DNA from: Chromobotia macracanthus
Lineage: Eukaryota; Chordata; Actinopteri; Cypriniformes; Botiidae
NCBI GenBank assembly: GCA_036877525.1
Contig: JAZGTH010000103.1
Coordinates: 1,212,501 to 1,276,500 of the forward strand
DNA length: 64,000 nt
Direction of reading: 5' to 3'
The notes under the pieces were generated by a model, which was not told the DNA's origin, did not search any database, and worked only from the letters and a program-made list of their open reading frames with translations. A program made the translations under genes and the position numbers. Of the stretch, positions 49,669-63,208 are shown piece by piece (positions within the stretch are counted from its first letter, which is position 1; every line of letters starts with the position of its first letter).

Positions 49669-50375
49669 GTTCTGTAGACGGGAGATAATGGCCTCGGGCT
49701 CTTCAATCTCTCGACTGTAATGTGTTTCTGACTCCAGCTAGTGCCTGCAGCCCCCTGAGAGGTACAGACACGACATCATGATGGAGTGTCAGGTGCTTCT
49801 GCGTGTGTGTGTGTGTGTGTGTGAGCGTGTCAGTATGCATATCAAACAGCTCCATAATGATATCTGTTCTCCTGCCAGCCTCGCTGGACGAAAGCAACCA
49901 CCTTTGCTTTGTCAATTCAAGTCACACAAAAAGTATAAGTGCCCATGGACGGACATGCCCATATGATACACACAAACACACACTCACTCACGTAGAAACT
50001 GAATTTTTATTGATTCACAATCTTTCATCTGTTCGTTCTGATCCGTCGTTTTATTGGCTGTTTCCTGTCCCTCATTATCTTAAAGTTCTCACAGATTAAT
50101 GGTATGGACATGGTAACCATGGTAACCAGCCAAGAGTGGCGCATGATGTAACCGACCAGCACCGCCACAGAATTGAAACAATAACCACGACACATCCTGA
50201 CATGAGCCGCGTCAGGAGTCTCAGCTGATCCCAGATCAGATTTAGAAGATCACATTAAATAGGAATGTCTGTGTTGGTTTCATCACCTAAAATCTAACAC
50301 ACTGTAAAATGTTCTGTCTGAAAAGTGTGCTTGTGCTATCTTTAGAATAAAAGCTAAAGACACGAAGATTTTGAG

Positions 50376-50437
50376 TGGTTTTGTTACTTAATGGAAATGT
50401 TATGGAAACATTCTCACAATCTGAATTTGTTAGCTGG
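50376..50437. mobile_element. AACGTT-rich MITE, copy 11, 62-bp terminal fragment
   Basis: Only the right end survives: ggttttgttacttaatggaa through ctgaatttgttagctgg. Confidence 0.7.
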
Positions 50438-51654
50438 ATATTTGGATTTTTTATTCAAATCAAAAACCTTCAGCTCCACAACGTCAGCAGAGGTGCTAAA
50501 CTAACTTGTCTAACACTTTTGTGTGCATGTATTTAAACATTTGTTTAAATACTGTATGTGCCAACCCAAGGCTGTGGACTTTCCCTGCTGAGTCACGGTT
50601 CTTCCCAAGTTTTCATCTTCAGCTACTCAAACATTGAGTGAGTTTTGTTTTCCCATTTAGTTGTAATTTCTAGAGATTTTAATTTTCCACCTTTGGCATG
50701 CACCAGAGCTCAATGCTCACTGACCACTGCTCCGACCACAACCTCTGTGTTTTTAGGCTTTTGTCGAAGCCTAAAAACTGAAAACAGGAAGATGTTGGCA
50801 TGATGGAGACATACAACACTGAGTGTAGTATCAGATGTATCACATGTGTGTGTAGTGTGTGTTTGTGTAGTGTGTAGCGAGTGGTTTATGGCCCGGGGTC
50901 GAGCTCTCTGAATAGCAAGGAGAAAGGGAACCCCTCGCGTACACACTCGCACACATAATTCACACAGACGGATGGTTCACAAGGAGATATTTCACTAGCT
51001 CTGTGACAGGGATAGAAGGACCTCTCATCTGCCCGGCCTACGGCGTATCGCAGAGTCCATTATTCACCACAGTGATTGACAGATGAGATGGAGAGCTCAG
51101 AAGCCGGGCTGGGTACGTCAGATCATCTGCTGTGTTGGAATGCCACAGTGTCTGACTATTGTCTGATCCGGACAGGACAGACTGTGTGTGTGTGTGGGAG
51201 AGAGACAGACAGACATCTCGAGACAGTGAGAGCCCTCACAGACAGATCAGACAGGGCTTGTGTGTGTTATCTGATCAGTTCAGGGCAGTGGTTCTGTTTG
51301 TCTAATGTTTAGGTTTCAGTAATTACAGGTCCCTGATTCACACACAGACCCGAGCACACGCACATATTCACACACTTCACGCCCACATGAGCCTGTCAGA
51401 TATACATCACTGACAAACCCCCAAAAACTGAATTTACAACACGGACATCAAACGCCCCCTCAGACAGCTGTCTGATGCCCTCACCTGTCACCTGATATCA
51501 CACACACACACATGAAGGCAATCCTTTCCCACAGACAGATCCTACAACATGTCTCTCATCCTAAATCTATCCCAGAATGCAGTGCAGCACGATTACTGAA
51601 ATGGGCCTGTGTCCTAAAAAACATGTTGCAAATTATCATCTGTGAACAACTTAA

Positions 51655-51890
51655 GAAGTTACCGAAAACGTTCTTGTAGTAACATTAGTAGAATCTTTAA
51701 TGTTATATATCATATATATCAAAGACGTTATTCTTAAGTTGTGGAATGTTTCACATACATTACAGAATTTAAAGAAAAGTTTGAATGTTTTTATAATCAA
51801 GTAATAATGTTATTATAATGTCTACAAAACTAGACGTTGTGAAAAATAACATTTTTACTGTTTGTTACTTAATGGAAACATTCTTACATA
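51655..51890. mobile_element. AACGTT-rich MITE, copy 12, both ends eroded
   Basis: Contains gaaaacgttcttgtagtaacattagtagaatc, atatcatatatatcaaagacgttattcttaagttg and tgttacttaatggaaacattcttaca. Confidence 0.75.
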
Positions 51891-52139
51891 TAGTTTCTGC
51901 CACAGCATGCAGTTGTTATTGTCAGGCTATATTTCTAACTGTTGTAAGTATAGACAGATTTTTTCTGTCATATGAATTTGTCATATTTTACTAAAACCAG
52001 GTCATTTAGATGAAACGTTCTTAGGTTACCTGACTAAATGTTTAACTGAGTTCCACAGATTCCACAGTTAGCATTTCTATAGTAAAAATTGTGGTAGCTT
52101 GAAATTTGACCCTCACAAAAAATAATCGTAAGAAATAGT

Positions 52140-54790
52140 CTTAATATGTTAATGCTGCAAGCTCATGAGAGGGCAATCTCCCACACTGTTTTTACATTGT
52201 GACTTTCAGCAGAATGAAATGAGAGAAGCCACCCAGAGAGCAGTGACCGTTGACCCTGTGGTAATGCCAGCCTGCGGGTGTGCTGACATCACACACACAG
52301 ACGCACACTGCTCCTCTGTTCTGCTTTTCAAGAGCCATCAGGAGAAACGCTCACAGACACGGAGAGAAACTGAACCCCCCGGTCCGTTCTGGACTCCACT
52401 GCTGGCCAGAACTGACAGCTGTTGCCCAGGTAACAAGGCGGGTGGTTTATGGGTTAATGTGGGCGGCTGGTGTTCTGGTTATTGGTTATCAGTGCAAAGC
52501 ATGTCCTGTAACATGTTTAAGTACATAACCAATATGATTATGAGTATAACAATACATAATCAAAACAAAATCATAATGGAAGAGGACTACACTAAAATAA
52601 GCCTAATGATTGAATGCAGAAGACTGTGTGTGTGTGTGTGTGTGTGTGTGTCAAGATGATTTGACAATCTTCGCTGTAGCCCTCCAGATGCCATCGCCAT
52701 GGCTACATCAGGCTGGGAACCTGACCTCTGACCTCTCAGAGGGTCACTAAGTGACCCCTGCTGTTTGTACAGAGAAACTCCATAGTGACCAGCAAGTGAG
52801 AAAGACATCTGCTGATGTGTGTGTGTGTGGTGAATTACTGGACGTAACAGACTAATCTTAATTTAATAAAACAGAGGTTTCAGATGTTTATAATGATGGA
52901 GGGGAATTCTGGGTTTGTGTCTCTGCGTGACACTTATGCGTTTTAAAGATCTTATTTTTAATAATCAGCACATGTGGAAAACTGTTTCTTTTCTCTGTTC
53001 CCTCACTGTTTTCTTTTCCATATTCATTTAACATGACATGCACTTGTTCTCTCTCTCTCTCTTTCTCTCTGTCTTTGTCTATGCTGTTCACAGTCTTAAT
53101 GAATGTATCTCTCTCTAGTCACGCTCTATACGCTCTCATCCAATTTAGATACTGTTCATCCTAAATATTCTGCAAGATTAGAGTTAACACATAAATACAT
53201 GTCATACGTGTCCATATGGTTTATTATTGATGGTGGATTTTTGGAAATGTGCATTAGTGCATGGTTTTTCCCACAATTCCTTGCGCAAGGAAGTTTAAGA
53301 CGATTAAAAGACGAGACTTTTCATTTAATCTAATTTTAATTTAGTAATAAGATCATTTAGAAACCTAATTTATTATAATCTAATTTAGCTGGATGCCAAC
53401 ACTTACATCTAAACACAAGCAGTACATGAAAACAGGTCTGTGGTGTTAAGACTCAGTTTTTTGTATGCTTGTTCGAATACTGGTGCGTTGTCTTACTACA
53501 TACTCAAAAGTACAGCCTTTCTCATTATCAGTTGTGCTTCAGTTTATTCTACTTTATTTGATTATGTATTTCTACCTTATAAAATTAACTCTGACTGTTT
53601 TAGTAAACCGCTTTGCTATGAATTCCAATAAAATCTGCATTACCCTCGTGGAGTTAGCCTTTAGTGACTTCATGTCACTTTGACATTCAGAAGGGGCCCG
53701 GGGCCCGCAGGAGCCCAGGGCAATAGTGCAGGATAATATACAGAAGAGAAACCTGCAGGAGTCACAACACACATCCTGTCTCCTGTAAGACTCCAGGAGC
53801 TGCAGTGTATCACATGTCTGTGATTCGTCCCCTGAACACTGCCAGTCAACGTACCCAGAACACAGCAAATGAGTGTGTGTGTGTTTGAACGTGACACAGC
53901 ACATATGGCCCAAATGATCTGGCAACTCTATTTATTACACACAAGAAGTTAAATTGAGCTTTATGAAGAGTGTGTGAGCACACGGCTGTGGCAGCAGACG
54001 ACCACCGTGATGTTACACAGGCCTGAACGAGTGTGTGTGTGTTTGTGTGTGTGTGTCTGGAATTTCTATATTACATACTCAGTGGCCATTTCTCTCAAGC
54101 ACACTGAACTGAGCTCTGTTAACAGTTTAATAAAATCGATGAAGTTTTCCACATCTTGACGAGCGTCATCTTCAATCACATCTCATTGGACAGCCATACG
54201 GGAAGCAGAATTATAATTAGTCATATTAATTAATACAGCTGTTAAAGTCTCGGTCCACTTCCCGTTACCATCAGATCATCTCACATGCCCGAACCACAAA
54301 TTACGCAACGCTGAATTGTGTCTCAGATTTGATCTTTCTCGAATCATAAGAGAATTTATTTTACATCATATTATTGTCTGTAGGCAGATGAGTTTCATTA
54401 ATACATAAACGTCTCTCTGGAGTTTTGCTCTCGAGAGCTGTAATGCAATAAAACATCTTTAACTACCATCTGCCCTGAATTATAGATTAATTACCTGATA
54501 ACCTGCCATATAAATGAACAGAAAATAATGTTGTAATATTTTAATAATGCACCTGCATAATCATTACAAAAACGCAATTTAGATTCACAGGTGTTACAGA
54601 ATCTACATGTATTTACAATTTTACAGACATTTTTAATGTAAATGAAAAAAACAATCAGAATAGAGATAAATGTCTGAGTTTTGCACTGTAACAGCACTGT
54701 TGCTTTAGTCTCTGTCTTCCAGAGATGATGGTGCTGACGTTTATTGTGGATGAGTGATGCTGTGTTTTCAGGACTAAGACAGATCCTCAG
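52140..54790. other. Intergenic, microsatellites only
   Basis: Contains short (gt)n tracts near 52625, 52817, 53873 and 54030 and a (ct)n tract near 53048. The ORFs here (up to 164 codons) run through these tracts and into ordinary AT-rich DNA and show no domain. No repeat family recurs here. Confidence 0.35.
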
Positions 54791-54939
54791 CACTTACTTC
54801 AGATAATTCAGAACGTCTCTTTATTGCACACTTTATTAAAGCGCTCTGACCAGAGCTGCAAAATCCACACTATCATTTATCTGAACCTCTGTGATCTGTC
54901 TGTGTGCAGTAATATACCTGCAAAAGGATTTCACCAGGT

Positions 54940-55192
54940 GTGTGTGTGTGTCCTGGTATTCATTATATTACGAGGACCAAATGTCCCCACAAGTAGTAAT
55001 ACCAGTGCATTTTGATCTTGTGGGGACATTTTTAGGTCCCCATGGGGAAACAAGCTTATAAGACATACAGAATTATCTTTTTAAAATTTTTAAATAGCAG
55101 AAAGTTTTCTGTGAAGGTTAGTTTAGTGTAGGATAAGTGTAGAAGGATAGAATGTAGAGACATGAAACATAAAACTCAATGTGTGTGTGTGG
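54940..55192 (+). repeat. Interspersed 'ggggacc' repeat, copy 5
   Basis: Starts in (gt)n, then tcctggtattcattatattacgaggaccaaatgtcccc, cttgtggggacatttttaggtcccc and agaaagttttctgtgaaggttag, and ends in (gt)n. It resembles copy 1 (9276) more than copies 2-4. Confidence 0.65.
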
Positions 55193-55775
55193 GCAGGGGC
55201 TGGCTCTGTTTATAAAATGTCTGACATACCGCACATGATATCAATTGTTGCCTTGCTTTCCATATTGTATGAACGTGTGCAGTGTAGCGTGTGTTATTCA
55301 TGGCTTTTATCCAAACGTGATGAGTTTCTGCTTCTTTATCCACTGAGAATCCTTTGTGTTTGGATTGATGTCCAAAACATCATCTACAAGTCCAGATGTG
55401 TGTGTGTGTGTGTGTGATCAGCTGAGTGAGGTGAGGTGTGTAACTCAGGTCTGCTGATGTATGTGTTTGGTATTCTTATGGTAATGGTGTCACACAGCAT
55501 GTAATGAATTCATTATACAGCCTTATTACAAGCACACGGACAACCACCCAGAGACATACTGCACACGAGTGTGTGTGTGTGTGTATTAAGACAGTATATT
55601 AATGCTAAAATATTACATGGTCTTATGAATCCTAATACAATAATAATCATTGTGCTTGTGTTAGCTTATGTAATTCTAACTGTTGGACGTGTCATTTTAA
55701 CTAACAATGAAGCATTTTATATGTAATCACATCTAATCAAATGTATATTTGGTATTTTCTCATCACTTCTGTATA

Positions 55776-56020
55776 CTCAGCTAACAGGGAACAATTATAT
55801 ATTTTATGGTATTTATATAATGATTTACGTGTACATATTAAAAACGTTATTCTTAAGTTGTTAGTGGAGCATTTTACATTTGCATTTATTCATTTAGCAG
55901 ATGCCATAAGAACCAACCAGCCAAGACTATAAAGCTACATTTACAAGAGGGAATAGTATTTGTTTTAAAAATGCTACAGAATTAAAAACATTTGAATAAT
56001 GTTCTTCTAACCAAGCAAAA
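55776..56020. mobile_element. AACGTT-rich MITE, copy 13, with a nested insertion
   Basis: Starts ctcagctaacagggaac and shows aaaacgttattcttaagttgttagtggagc, then is interrupted at about 55873-55964 and resumes ttttaaaaatgctacagaattaaaaacatttg. The insertion carries tttacatttgcatttattcatttagcagatgc, the common SINE-type tail. The MITE is therefore older than the insertion. Confidence 0.75.
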
Positions 56021-56739
56021 TAGCTATTAGATACAGAGTTAAAAATGTTTTATGTTAGCAATAATGTCAGTTGTTAGATACAGAGTTAACACTATTAGCT
56101 TGGTTACAGTATGGATGTCTCAAATACAACACACACCTCATAACAGCCCAGAATCATGAGACGTGATCAGATTGTCGTGCTTTAATTCTGTCCATTTGTT
56201 TCTCACCCAGCTCCATAAGGGGAGCTGGGTTTTTCTAATGATTACAAATGAAATGTATATTACAATGACTGATGATGATGATGAAGAGTATATTGATGAT
56301 GAAGCATGTGTTGATGCCGGTGGTGAGGGCAGATGAAGCACAGGCCGTGTTTGGGATGCAACACAAGCGTTTTCTACACTGCACAATACGTACTGCATAC
56401 TGCAGGCCCACCATAAAACTATGAGAAGGATGATGTTCATAGTGGTCGATCAATACAAGCTTTTATAATAAATAATTATTACATGTTTACAGTAACTCCA
56501 CTCCAAACCTGAAAACAGGTTACTACTCTTAAAAGAGGAGTATGTGAAAGCATGCATTATGCAACATATAGAAAATATAATGCATGATACACACTGTATA
56601 CTACACAAACAGGTATGCAAGTGTGTTGTTTCACAATCAGCTATTGGAGAAGGTCACACATCTGATGGAGGAACCACTTCTTAGGTAACTTCCCATCTTC
56701 TCCTTCACATTGCTCCAGTAAACAGCTTTTCTTCTGCTG

Positions 56740-57135
56740 TTAGAGAGAAGAAGAAGCAGAAGAAGTTCTGCACCGTTTACCCGTCACACCATCAATCACC
56801 GGCGCTCTCTGCCCGTCTCGGGCGGGGGGACAGCGCGGTGCGGCCGGCCATTTGTCACAGCGGCCCCGGAGGCTCCGCATGGCTGTCCGGGGAGGACGGC
56901 CTGTCGACGGGCCGACGTGGATGAACGAAAGCGGCATGCAAATGAGCGGAGGAGCGCAGACGAGCCTCCATTACTCCTCTTTAACTCGCTTGATTATGAT
57001 TAAACTGATGCCCGCCGATCGCGTTTAACCCTTCTGTCCGCCAAAAGCGGCCCGGCGCGGGCGCGGAAACTGCCCGTTTATAGGAAGCGTCACGGTGCGC
57101 GTCCGCATCTGGAGATCATTTCCATCTCCCGTGTC
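56740..57135. promoter_or_regulatory. CpG-dense unique island, candidate promoter or enhancer
   Basis: This is the most CpG-rich part of the right half of the window (gtctcgggcggggggacagcgcggtgcggccggcc, gcccgccgatcgcg, gcggcccggcgcgggcgcgg). It also holds AT-type homeodomain sites (gattatgattaaactg, catgcaaatgag, an octamer-like ATGCAAAT at 56937-56944). No exon is recognised. It ends just before MITE copy 14. Confidence 0.45.
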
Positions 57136-57145
57136 AGACAATTAT

Positions 57146-57377
57146 ACAACTAACGATTTGAGGTTGTAAGAACGTTCCCCTAACGTTCCCATGAGTGACT
57201 GAAGAGTTCATTTTGAATGTTATAGTTTTGTAAGCGTTGTATTAACGTTATTGGGTTGGTTAGGGTTTGGTAAGACTGTTATTAAAAACTTTGTATTAAA
57301 GTTACTGCAAGAATGTTTTCTGATAACACTGAGAGAACCTTTAGAGAATGTTCTGAGAACGTTCCCTGTTAGCTGGG
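57146..57377. mobile_element. AACGTT-rich MITE, copy 14, flanked by TA
   Basis: From caactaacgatttgaggttg to gttccctgttagctggg; TA precedes the left end and follows the right end, compatible with a TA target-site duplication. Confidence 0.82.
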
Positions 57378-57429
57378 TAAGCTGTTAGGTAAGAGAGGTG
57401 GAGATGTTTTGATTGATGGATCCCATCAT

Positions 57430-58318
<889 letters not shown>

Positions 58319-58730
58319 AGAGATGTAGAAGAGTTATAGCCCAAACATGTTGAAAATGTTATTATTGTTGTTGCTTAATTTAATTTCTCTAATGTCTGTC
58401 CATCTTCAGATCTTCTTCAGTTCATGATCAACAGAATCTATGGGCTGATAAATATATAACACTCAGCACTGTGAGAGAACTTGTGTTTGTGTTATAAAGT
58501 GAAAGAGGAGAGACAATATGAGGAAGAAAATCATAATTGAAATAAAACAACGAAACAGCACCGTGATACATTCTCTCCTCCTTTAAAGCCTCTCCATCAT
58601 CACCAGTGATCTGTCAGTTTCTTTCCCTGTGTGGACTGTGATATGACATGAATTCATTCTCTCAAAAGTCTGACACTGTGTAACTTCATTTCAGTTTGTG
58701 CTGGTCCTGGAGGATGACTGCCGGATACTG

Positions 58731-58791
58731 CTGCCCCCTGGCGGATGAGCAGAGGAGCTTGTTGTTCCACAGCTACACCACTGGAGGGCGC
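58731..58791. promoter_or_regulatory. Divergent pair of CTCF-like motifs
   Basis: The minus strand at 58731-58744 reads CCGCCAGGGGGCAG and the plus strand at 58778-58791 reads CCACTGGAGGGCGC, each one mismatch from the CTCF core, pointing away from each other with 33 bp between. They lie 400 bp from the end of the TG tract. Confidence 0.45.
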
Positions 58792-59350
58792 AATAGAACA
58801 ACAAACTCACATTGCTTAAGGCATGTAAACAAAACGTGATAACAGCTGCTTGTATTCCTGAGTAATGATAAAATATGTGTGACTAAAGCACCATTTGAGT
58901 TGTTTTAACAATCACAAGATTTAATTAAAAATGTTTATTTGTAGGCGATGATTTGTTAGTTTGTTCAAATATCAGTCATTAAAAACAGGCCAGTTTCCTG
59001 AAATGTCAAAGATTTGTCGCTGTGAAGGTAAATGTAAGTAAAAGCGCCATTTCCATCAGAAGCTGTAGGATGGTGGTTAACTGGCCGTGTGTTTGGCAGA
59101 TCTTGGCTTCGTGAGCACACGATCAGAGCCAGAGTCCATCTGGAGCTGGACTGCCCTCCAGACACACTGCCTTCATGAGCTGTGAAGTGTGACTTATTTA
59201 ATCTCTGTGTGTATGAACTGTACGTACTGTGTGTTACCAACAGCACACAGAGCAGATCCACCAGCCGTCAGTGTCCCTCAGTCTAATCACACCGGTGACC
59301 GTCCTGACATCATCACACCGGCCAGTGTGCCTGTTTAAAACAACGTCTGC

Positions 59351-59573
59351 CCAATCATTTTAGGTTGTAAGAACATGTTAATGTTATTTTGAAAGTTCTA
59401 GGAAGGTTTAAAATGATCAGTTTTTACACATTTTATTATACTTGTTAACACTATTGCTTGGTTATAAGAATGCTATTCCAACATTTTTCACTTCTGTAAC
59501 ATGTAAAATGTTCCACTAACTACTGAAGAATAATGTTTCTATCTGTAACTTCTGAGAATGTTCCCTGTGAGCT
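59351..59573. mobile_element. AACGTT-rich MITE, copy 15, internally shortened
   Basis: From ccaatcattttaggttgtaag to gagaatgttccctgtgagctc, lacking the central tactgcaagaac section. Confidence 0.75.
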
Positions 59574-59650
59574 CTACTGAGAAGATATGGGTCCGTCTGT
59601 CTTGTTGTTTCTTTCTTTCTTTCTTTTTCATGCACAAGATCACATCTATA

Positions 59651-59843
59651 CACTCTTAAAAAGGTGCTTCACGATACCATAGAAGAACAATTTTCTGTAG
59701 AACCTTTTCACAAAAGGTTCTTTGGCGTTGATAAAGGTTCTTTAGACTATTAAAGGGTAAGAAAGAAATGGTTCTTTTAGGAACCTTTGACTGAATGGTT
59801 CATTGGGGAACCAGATTCTTCTATGGCATCGGTGTGACAGTCT
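59651..59843. mobile_element. MITE of the 'aaagaacctt' family, copy 2
   Basis: Begins cactcttaaaaaggtgcttc and carries aaaaggttctttggcg, aaaggttctttagac and ggttcttttaggaacc. The far end corresponds to tctatggcatcggtgtg. It shares ends and order with 33978-34181. Confidence 0.75.
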
Positions 59844-59849
59844 TTTGCA

Positions 59850-61560
59850 GTAATGCTTTGTTAAAAGATGTTGCTTCTGGCTCATAATTCACTACTTCTG
59901 ATATTAAATATAATCCATGACACAGTTTTGAAATTTTCCAAACAGCCAGTAACATCATCTCCACAATTAACCAGAAATGTAACAATAATAAGTTCATCTA
60001 ATTATTAATCTTCTACACCCAATTTAAATATGTATTTACTTTAGATTTATCATGCTGATGTCACCATCACCTGTTTATTCACGTCCCAGAGAGAGGAGGG
60101 GCCGCGTGTGTGTTTGTGTGTGTGTGTTTGTGTGTGTGTGTTTGTGTGTGTGTGTTTGTGTGTGTGGCAGCCAAAGGGAGGAGTCACACACCTGTGAATC
60201 CACACCTGGCTGCCAGAAAGCACTAGAGGGACATCCGAGCCGGAGAGCAGGCAGGACAGAGGAGAAAGAGAGAGAAATAAAATAAAATTAGGAGAAAAAA
60301 ACACATAAATCAGTTTCAGGGGCCCAGAGGGCCAATGAGCTCACTTGCTGGACTCATCTGTGAGGAGAGCTGAGAGACTGAACCAGAGGACAGACCTGAA
60401 CCAATCAGATAACAGCAGTCTGCACGGACACACATTTACCCGCACAGGTGAGAGAGAATTTCATCAGAATTACCTGGAGAAAAACTCCATGAAACATTCG
60501 AAACGTGATGAAATGAAACATTCATCTCATAGACTAACGTTCATGTTGAATGTTACTGCTGCTTTCAGAAGAATTAGGTTTAGGTCAAATGACTGTGTGT
60601 GACTTGTTTACTAAACTTAAAAGCAGATAAAATGGAAAGTTTTTAATGGACACACGTGATGTGAGAATAGTGTGTGTTATTTAGAACAGTTGTTATGTAA
60701 TGACCTCTGGACAGACACTTTTTTATACACATTCATTGTAAACATTTCAGCTTTATTACTTACTAATCATAAGTTCTGTACAATGAGTGACTAGTCCGTG
60801 TGTTTGTGTCTTACAATCAAGTGAATACCTAAAATGCAAAAATTGTTTGAATTGTGTCAACAGTTCAACAGTAGAAGTCTATATATGGATGTGAATGTAG
60901 TTTTGAGATGACAGTGGGAGAGAATCCTTCAGGGTCATCACCTGAACTAGTTCTGAGTTTATATTCATCTGTTTGTCTACACTGTTTGTGCACTATGTGT
61001 TGTCTCTCTAAACCATGTGACAGGTCCATACACAGAATTTAGTGTTTAAAATGGTTTAAAATGTTAACGTTTAAAATGTTGTCTTCGTTCTTTTTTGGCT
61101 TTAACATACAGTATAAATAGAAATGTATCTGCTGGCCTGTGAGTGATAAATCAGTGTGTGTGTGTAGGCCTGTGAAGTCAAACACAGAAACGTTTTTCTT
61201 TCGATGATACTCTGTGAAATTTAAATGACCAGGAAACAGTGTCAGCTCTTATGTAATACCTCTAACCTCATTTTACCTGCGCTTGTGTCCCAGTCTGTCT
61301 TTGGTCACACATGCACACGTATTCATCTCAGCAGCATCAGATCCTGCGCTTGTGTCTCAATCTATGTCTTTAGTCACACATGCAGATGTATTTATCTCAG
61401 CAGCATCAGATCCTCACTGTTCCCAGAGTGAAGCTCTCTGTGGAGCTCCAATTAACACCTGATGTTCCCTCAGCCACCCGAATAATAAAGAAATGAATGC
61501 AAATGCCTTTAGAGATTTCTGTTTCCTGAGAGAGCGACTGTAATTTAATGAGGACAACAA
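59850..61560. other. Intergenic, no gene seen
   Basis: Apart from the (GT)n tract near 60103, this is unique sequence. A roughly 100-bp imperfect tandem duplication is present at 61282-61410: ttacctgcgcttgtgtccca and cctgcgcttgtgtctcaatc precede similar ctttggtcacacatgc / ctttagtcacacatgc and ctcagcagcatcagatcctc-type segments. Confidence 0.4.
60103..60167. repeat. (GT)n microsatellite with regular 'gtttgt' interruptions
   Basis: A (gtgtgtgtgt ttgt)-type 14-bp period repeats about four times. Confidence 0.9.
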
Positions 61561-61564
61561 AATA

Positions 61565-61705
61565 CCCAGCTAACAACTTACGGTTGTAAGAACATTTCCC
61601 TAACGCTTCTGTTCTACTAACATTACTGCGAGAATGTTTTTGATAACTTTGAGAACATTCAGAGAACGTTAGCCAACATTTTGAGAATGCTTCCTGTTAT
61701 CTGGG
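61565..61705. mobile_element. AACGTT-rich MITE, copy 16, internal deletion, TA flanks
   Basis: From cccagctaacaacttacggttg to cttcctgttatctggg, only 141 bp. TA is found immediately outside both ends (61563-61564 and 61706-61707), which supports a TA target duplication. Confidence 0.85.
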
Positions 61706-62359
61706 TAGAGGCAGTCTGATAAACAATCAGACTAATAATGAGAAAATAAACTGAAAATCTCTCAGATTTTGTGCAGTCCTTGGTTTGCGTGACGATTTTC
61801 GTGACATTGAAACAATGTTTCTGTGTTATCATGATCCGTCAGTCTTATCATAATCTTTATGAGTAATTAAAACACAAGAGATTCCCTGTCGGCCATGGAC
61901 ACACTCGGAGAAAATACCGGATTTCCCTCTCAACAATGATCACGTTCACTGACTCCCATCTGTATCTTCATATGATAAACCACAAAACTAGGTTTACATT
62001 ACTGTGAACAGCAGATCCTCTGTTGTTCTGACAGCACAGACAACACGAGTGTGGGTTTATACAGGATGTGCCATTTACATGCAGAGAAACCTTCCTTATC
62101 CATTCCTGTCTATTATAACACCCAGAGCGAAACTGATCTTAACAGTGCATTAACACACGTTACATTTAAATACTGTTACATAACTACTTTATTTCCTTTA
62201 TTATAAATCACACACTCTGTGCTTCAGTTGCTCAGACATTAAACACTAAGTTAAATTCAATAGCAATTAATTTAAGCTACTTATTAAGTTCACTGTTTTG
62301 GCATTATATTTGAAACAACCAAAGAATAGTTATTTCAGGATATACAATGTAGGCTACAT

Positions 62360-62684
62360 CCCAGCTCACAGGGAACATTGAATGTTAGCTAATTTTGTTA
62401 TGCAAGAATGTTATCAAAAACGTTCTCGCAGTAACGTGATAGTAAAACTTTTTTAATGTTATATATCATATATCAAAAACTTTATTTGTTAGTGGTTAGT
62501 GGCATGTTTTAAAAACATTACAGAATTAAAAAAATGTTTAAATAACGTTATTTTACCAAACAGTAACATTAATACAACGTCTAAAAAAACGGTTGTTTTA
62601 AAGGTTCCTAAAGGCATCTTTAGGGTTTTTGTTACCTAATGGAAACCTTGGGGAAACATTCTTACAACCTAAAAGGGTTAGCTG
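62360..62684. mobile_element. AACGTT-rich MITE, copy 17
   Basis: From cccagctcacagggaacattg to caacctaaaagggttagctg, near full length and in the 'cagggaac-first' orientation. Confidence 0.83.
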
Positions 62685-63112
62685 TGATGAAGCTTTCCAA
62701 ACGTATGTGTAATGCAACACAAACGATTGTCAAAGCAGCTCTCTGTGTGTAAGGTTAAAGCACTAAAGTTCAAAAACATGGAGGTTGAAAGGGATCGAGC
62801 CGGTCACATGATCTCTGTTTGCTTTCCTCAACATAAAAGCTCTCAGAGAGAGAACAGCATTAACATACTGTATGAAAATGACTACTCGGTTGCTAAGCAA
62901 CCGGCAGTCAATGGTCAACTCCTTTCCTGTAAAAGGTGAGTGGATGTTACCACAAGCAACTGCTGTAGTGTGTGAAAGAGTTCATCCATTACAAGTGTTT
63001 TCACAGACGCCTGGAAATATGATCACGTACAGCAGCATATTTCACCAGATATAAAGTGATTGTTTATATAATAGTACATGAGTGAGTAAACCTCAAAGTG
63101 TTGCTCTAGTCA

Positions 63113-63208
63113 CGTGTGCGTTTGTGTGTGTTTACTTTACCATATATTGTGCATTCATTTGTACCCAAAAGTAAAACAAACCTGACAAATCTGAGCAAAA
63201 CCTCCGAA
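63113..63208 (+). repeat. Interspersed 'ggggac' repeat, copy 6, truncated by satellite
   Basis: Contains tgcgtttgtgtgtgtttactttaccatatattgtgc and gtacccaaaagtaaaacaaacctgacaaatctgagcaaaacctcc, corresponding to the first third of copies 2-4. The satellite array begins at the point of truncation. Confidence 0.6.

Noticed and set aside
49275..49720. Ser/Leu-rich plus-strand ORFs up to 137 codons
   Set aside because: They lie in the CT-rich tract and are open in all three frames.
58693..58749. Short exon-like frame FVLVLEDDCRILLPPGG after an acceptor-like cag
   Set aside because: Too short, stops at once, and the region is better explained by the paired CTCF-type motifs; resemblance to a glycosyltransferase-like motif is probably chance.
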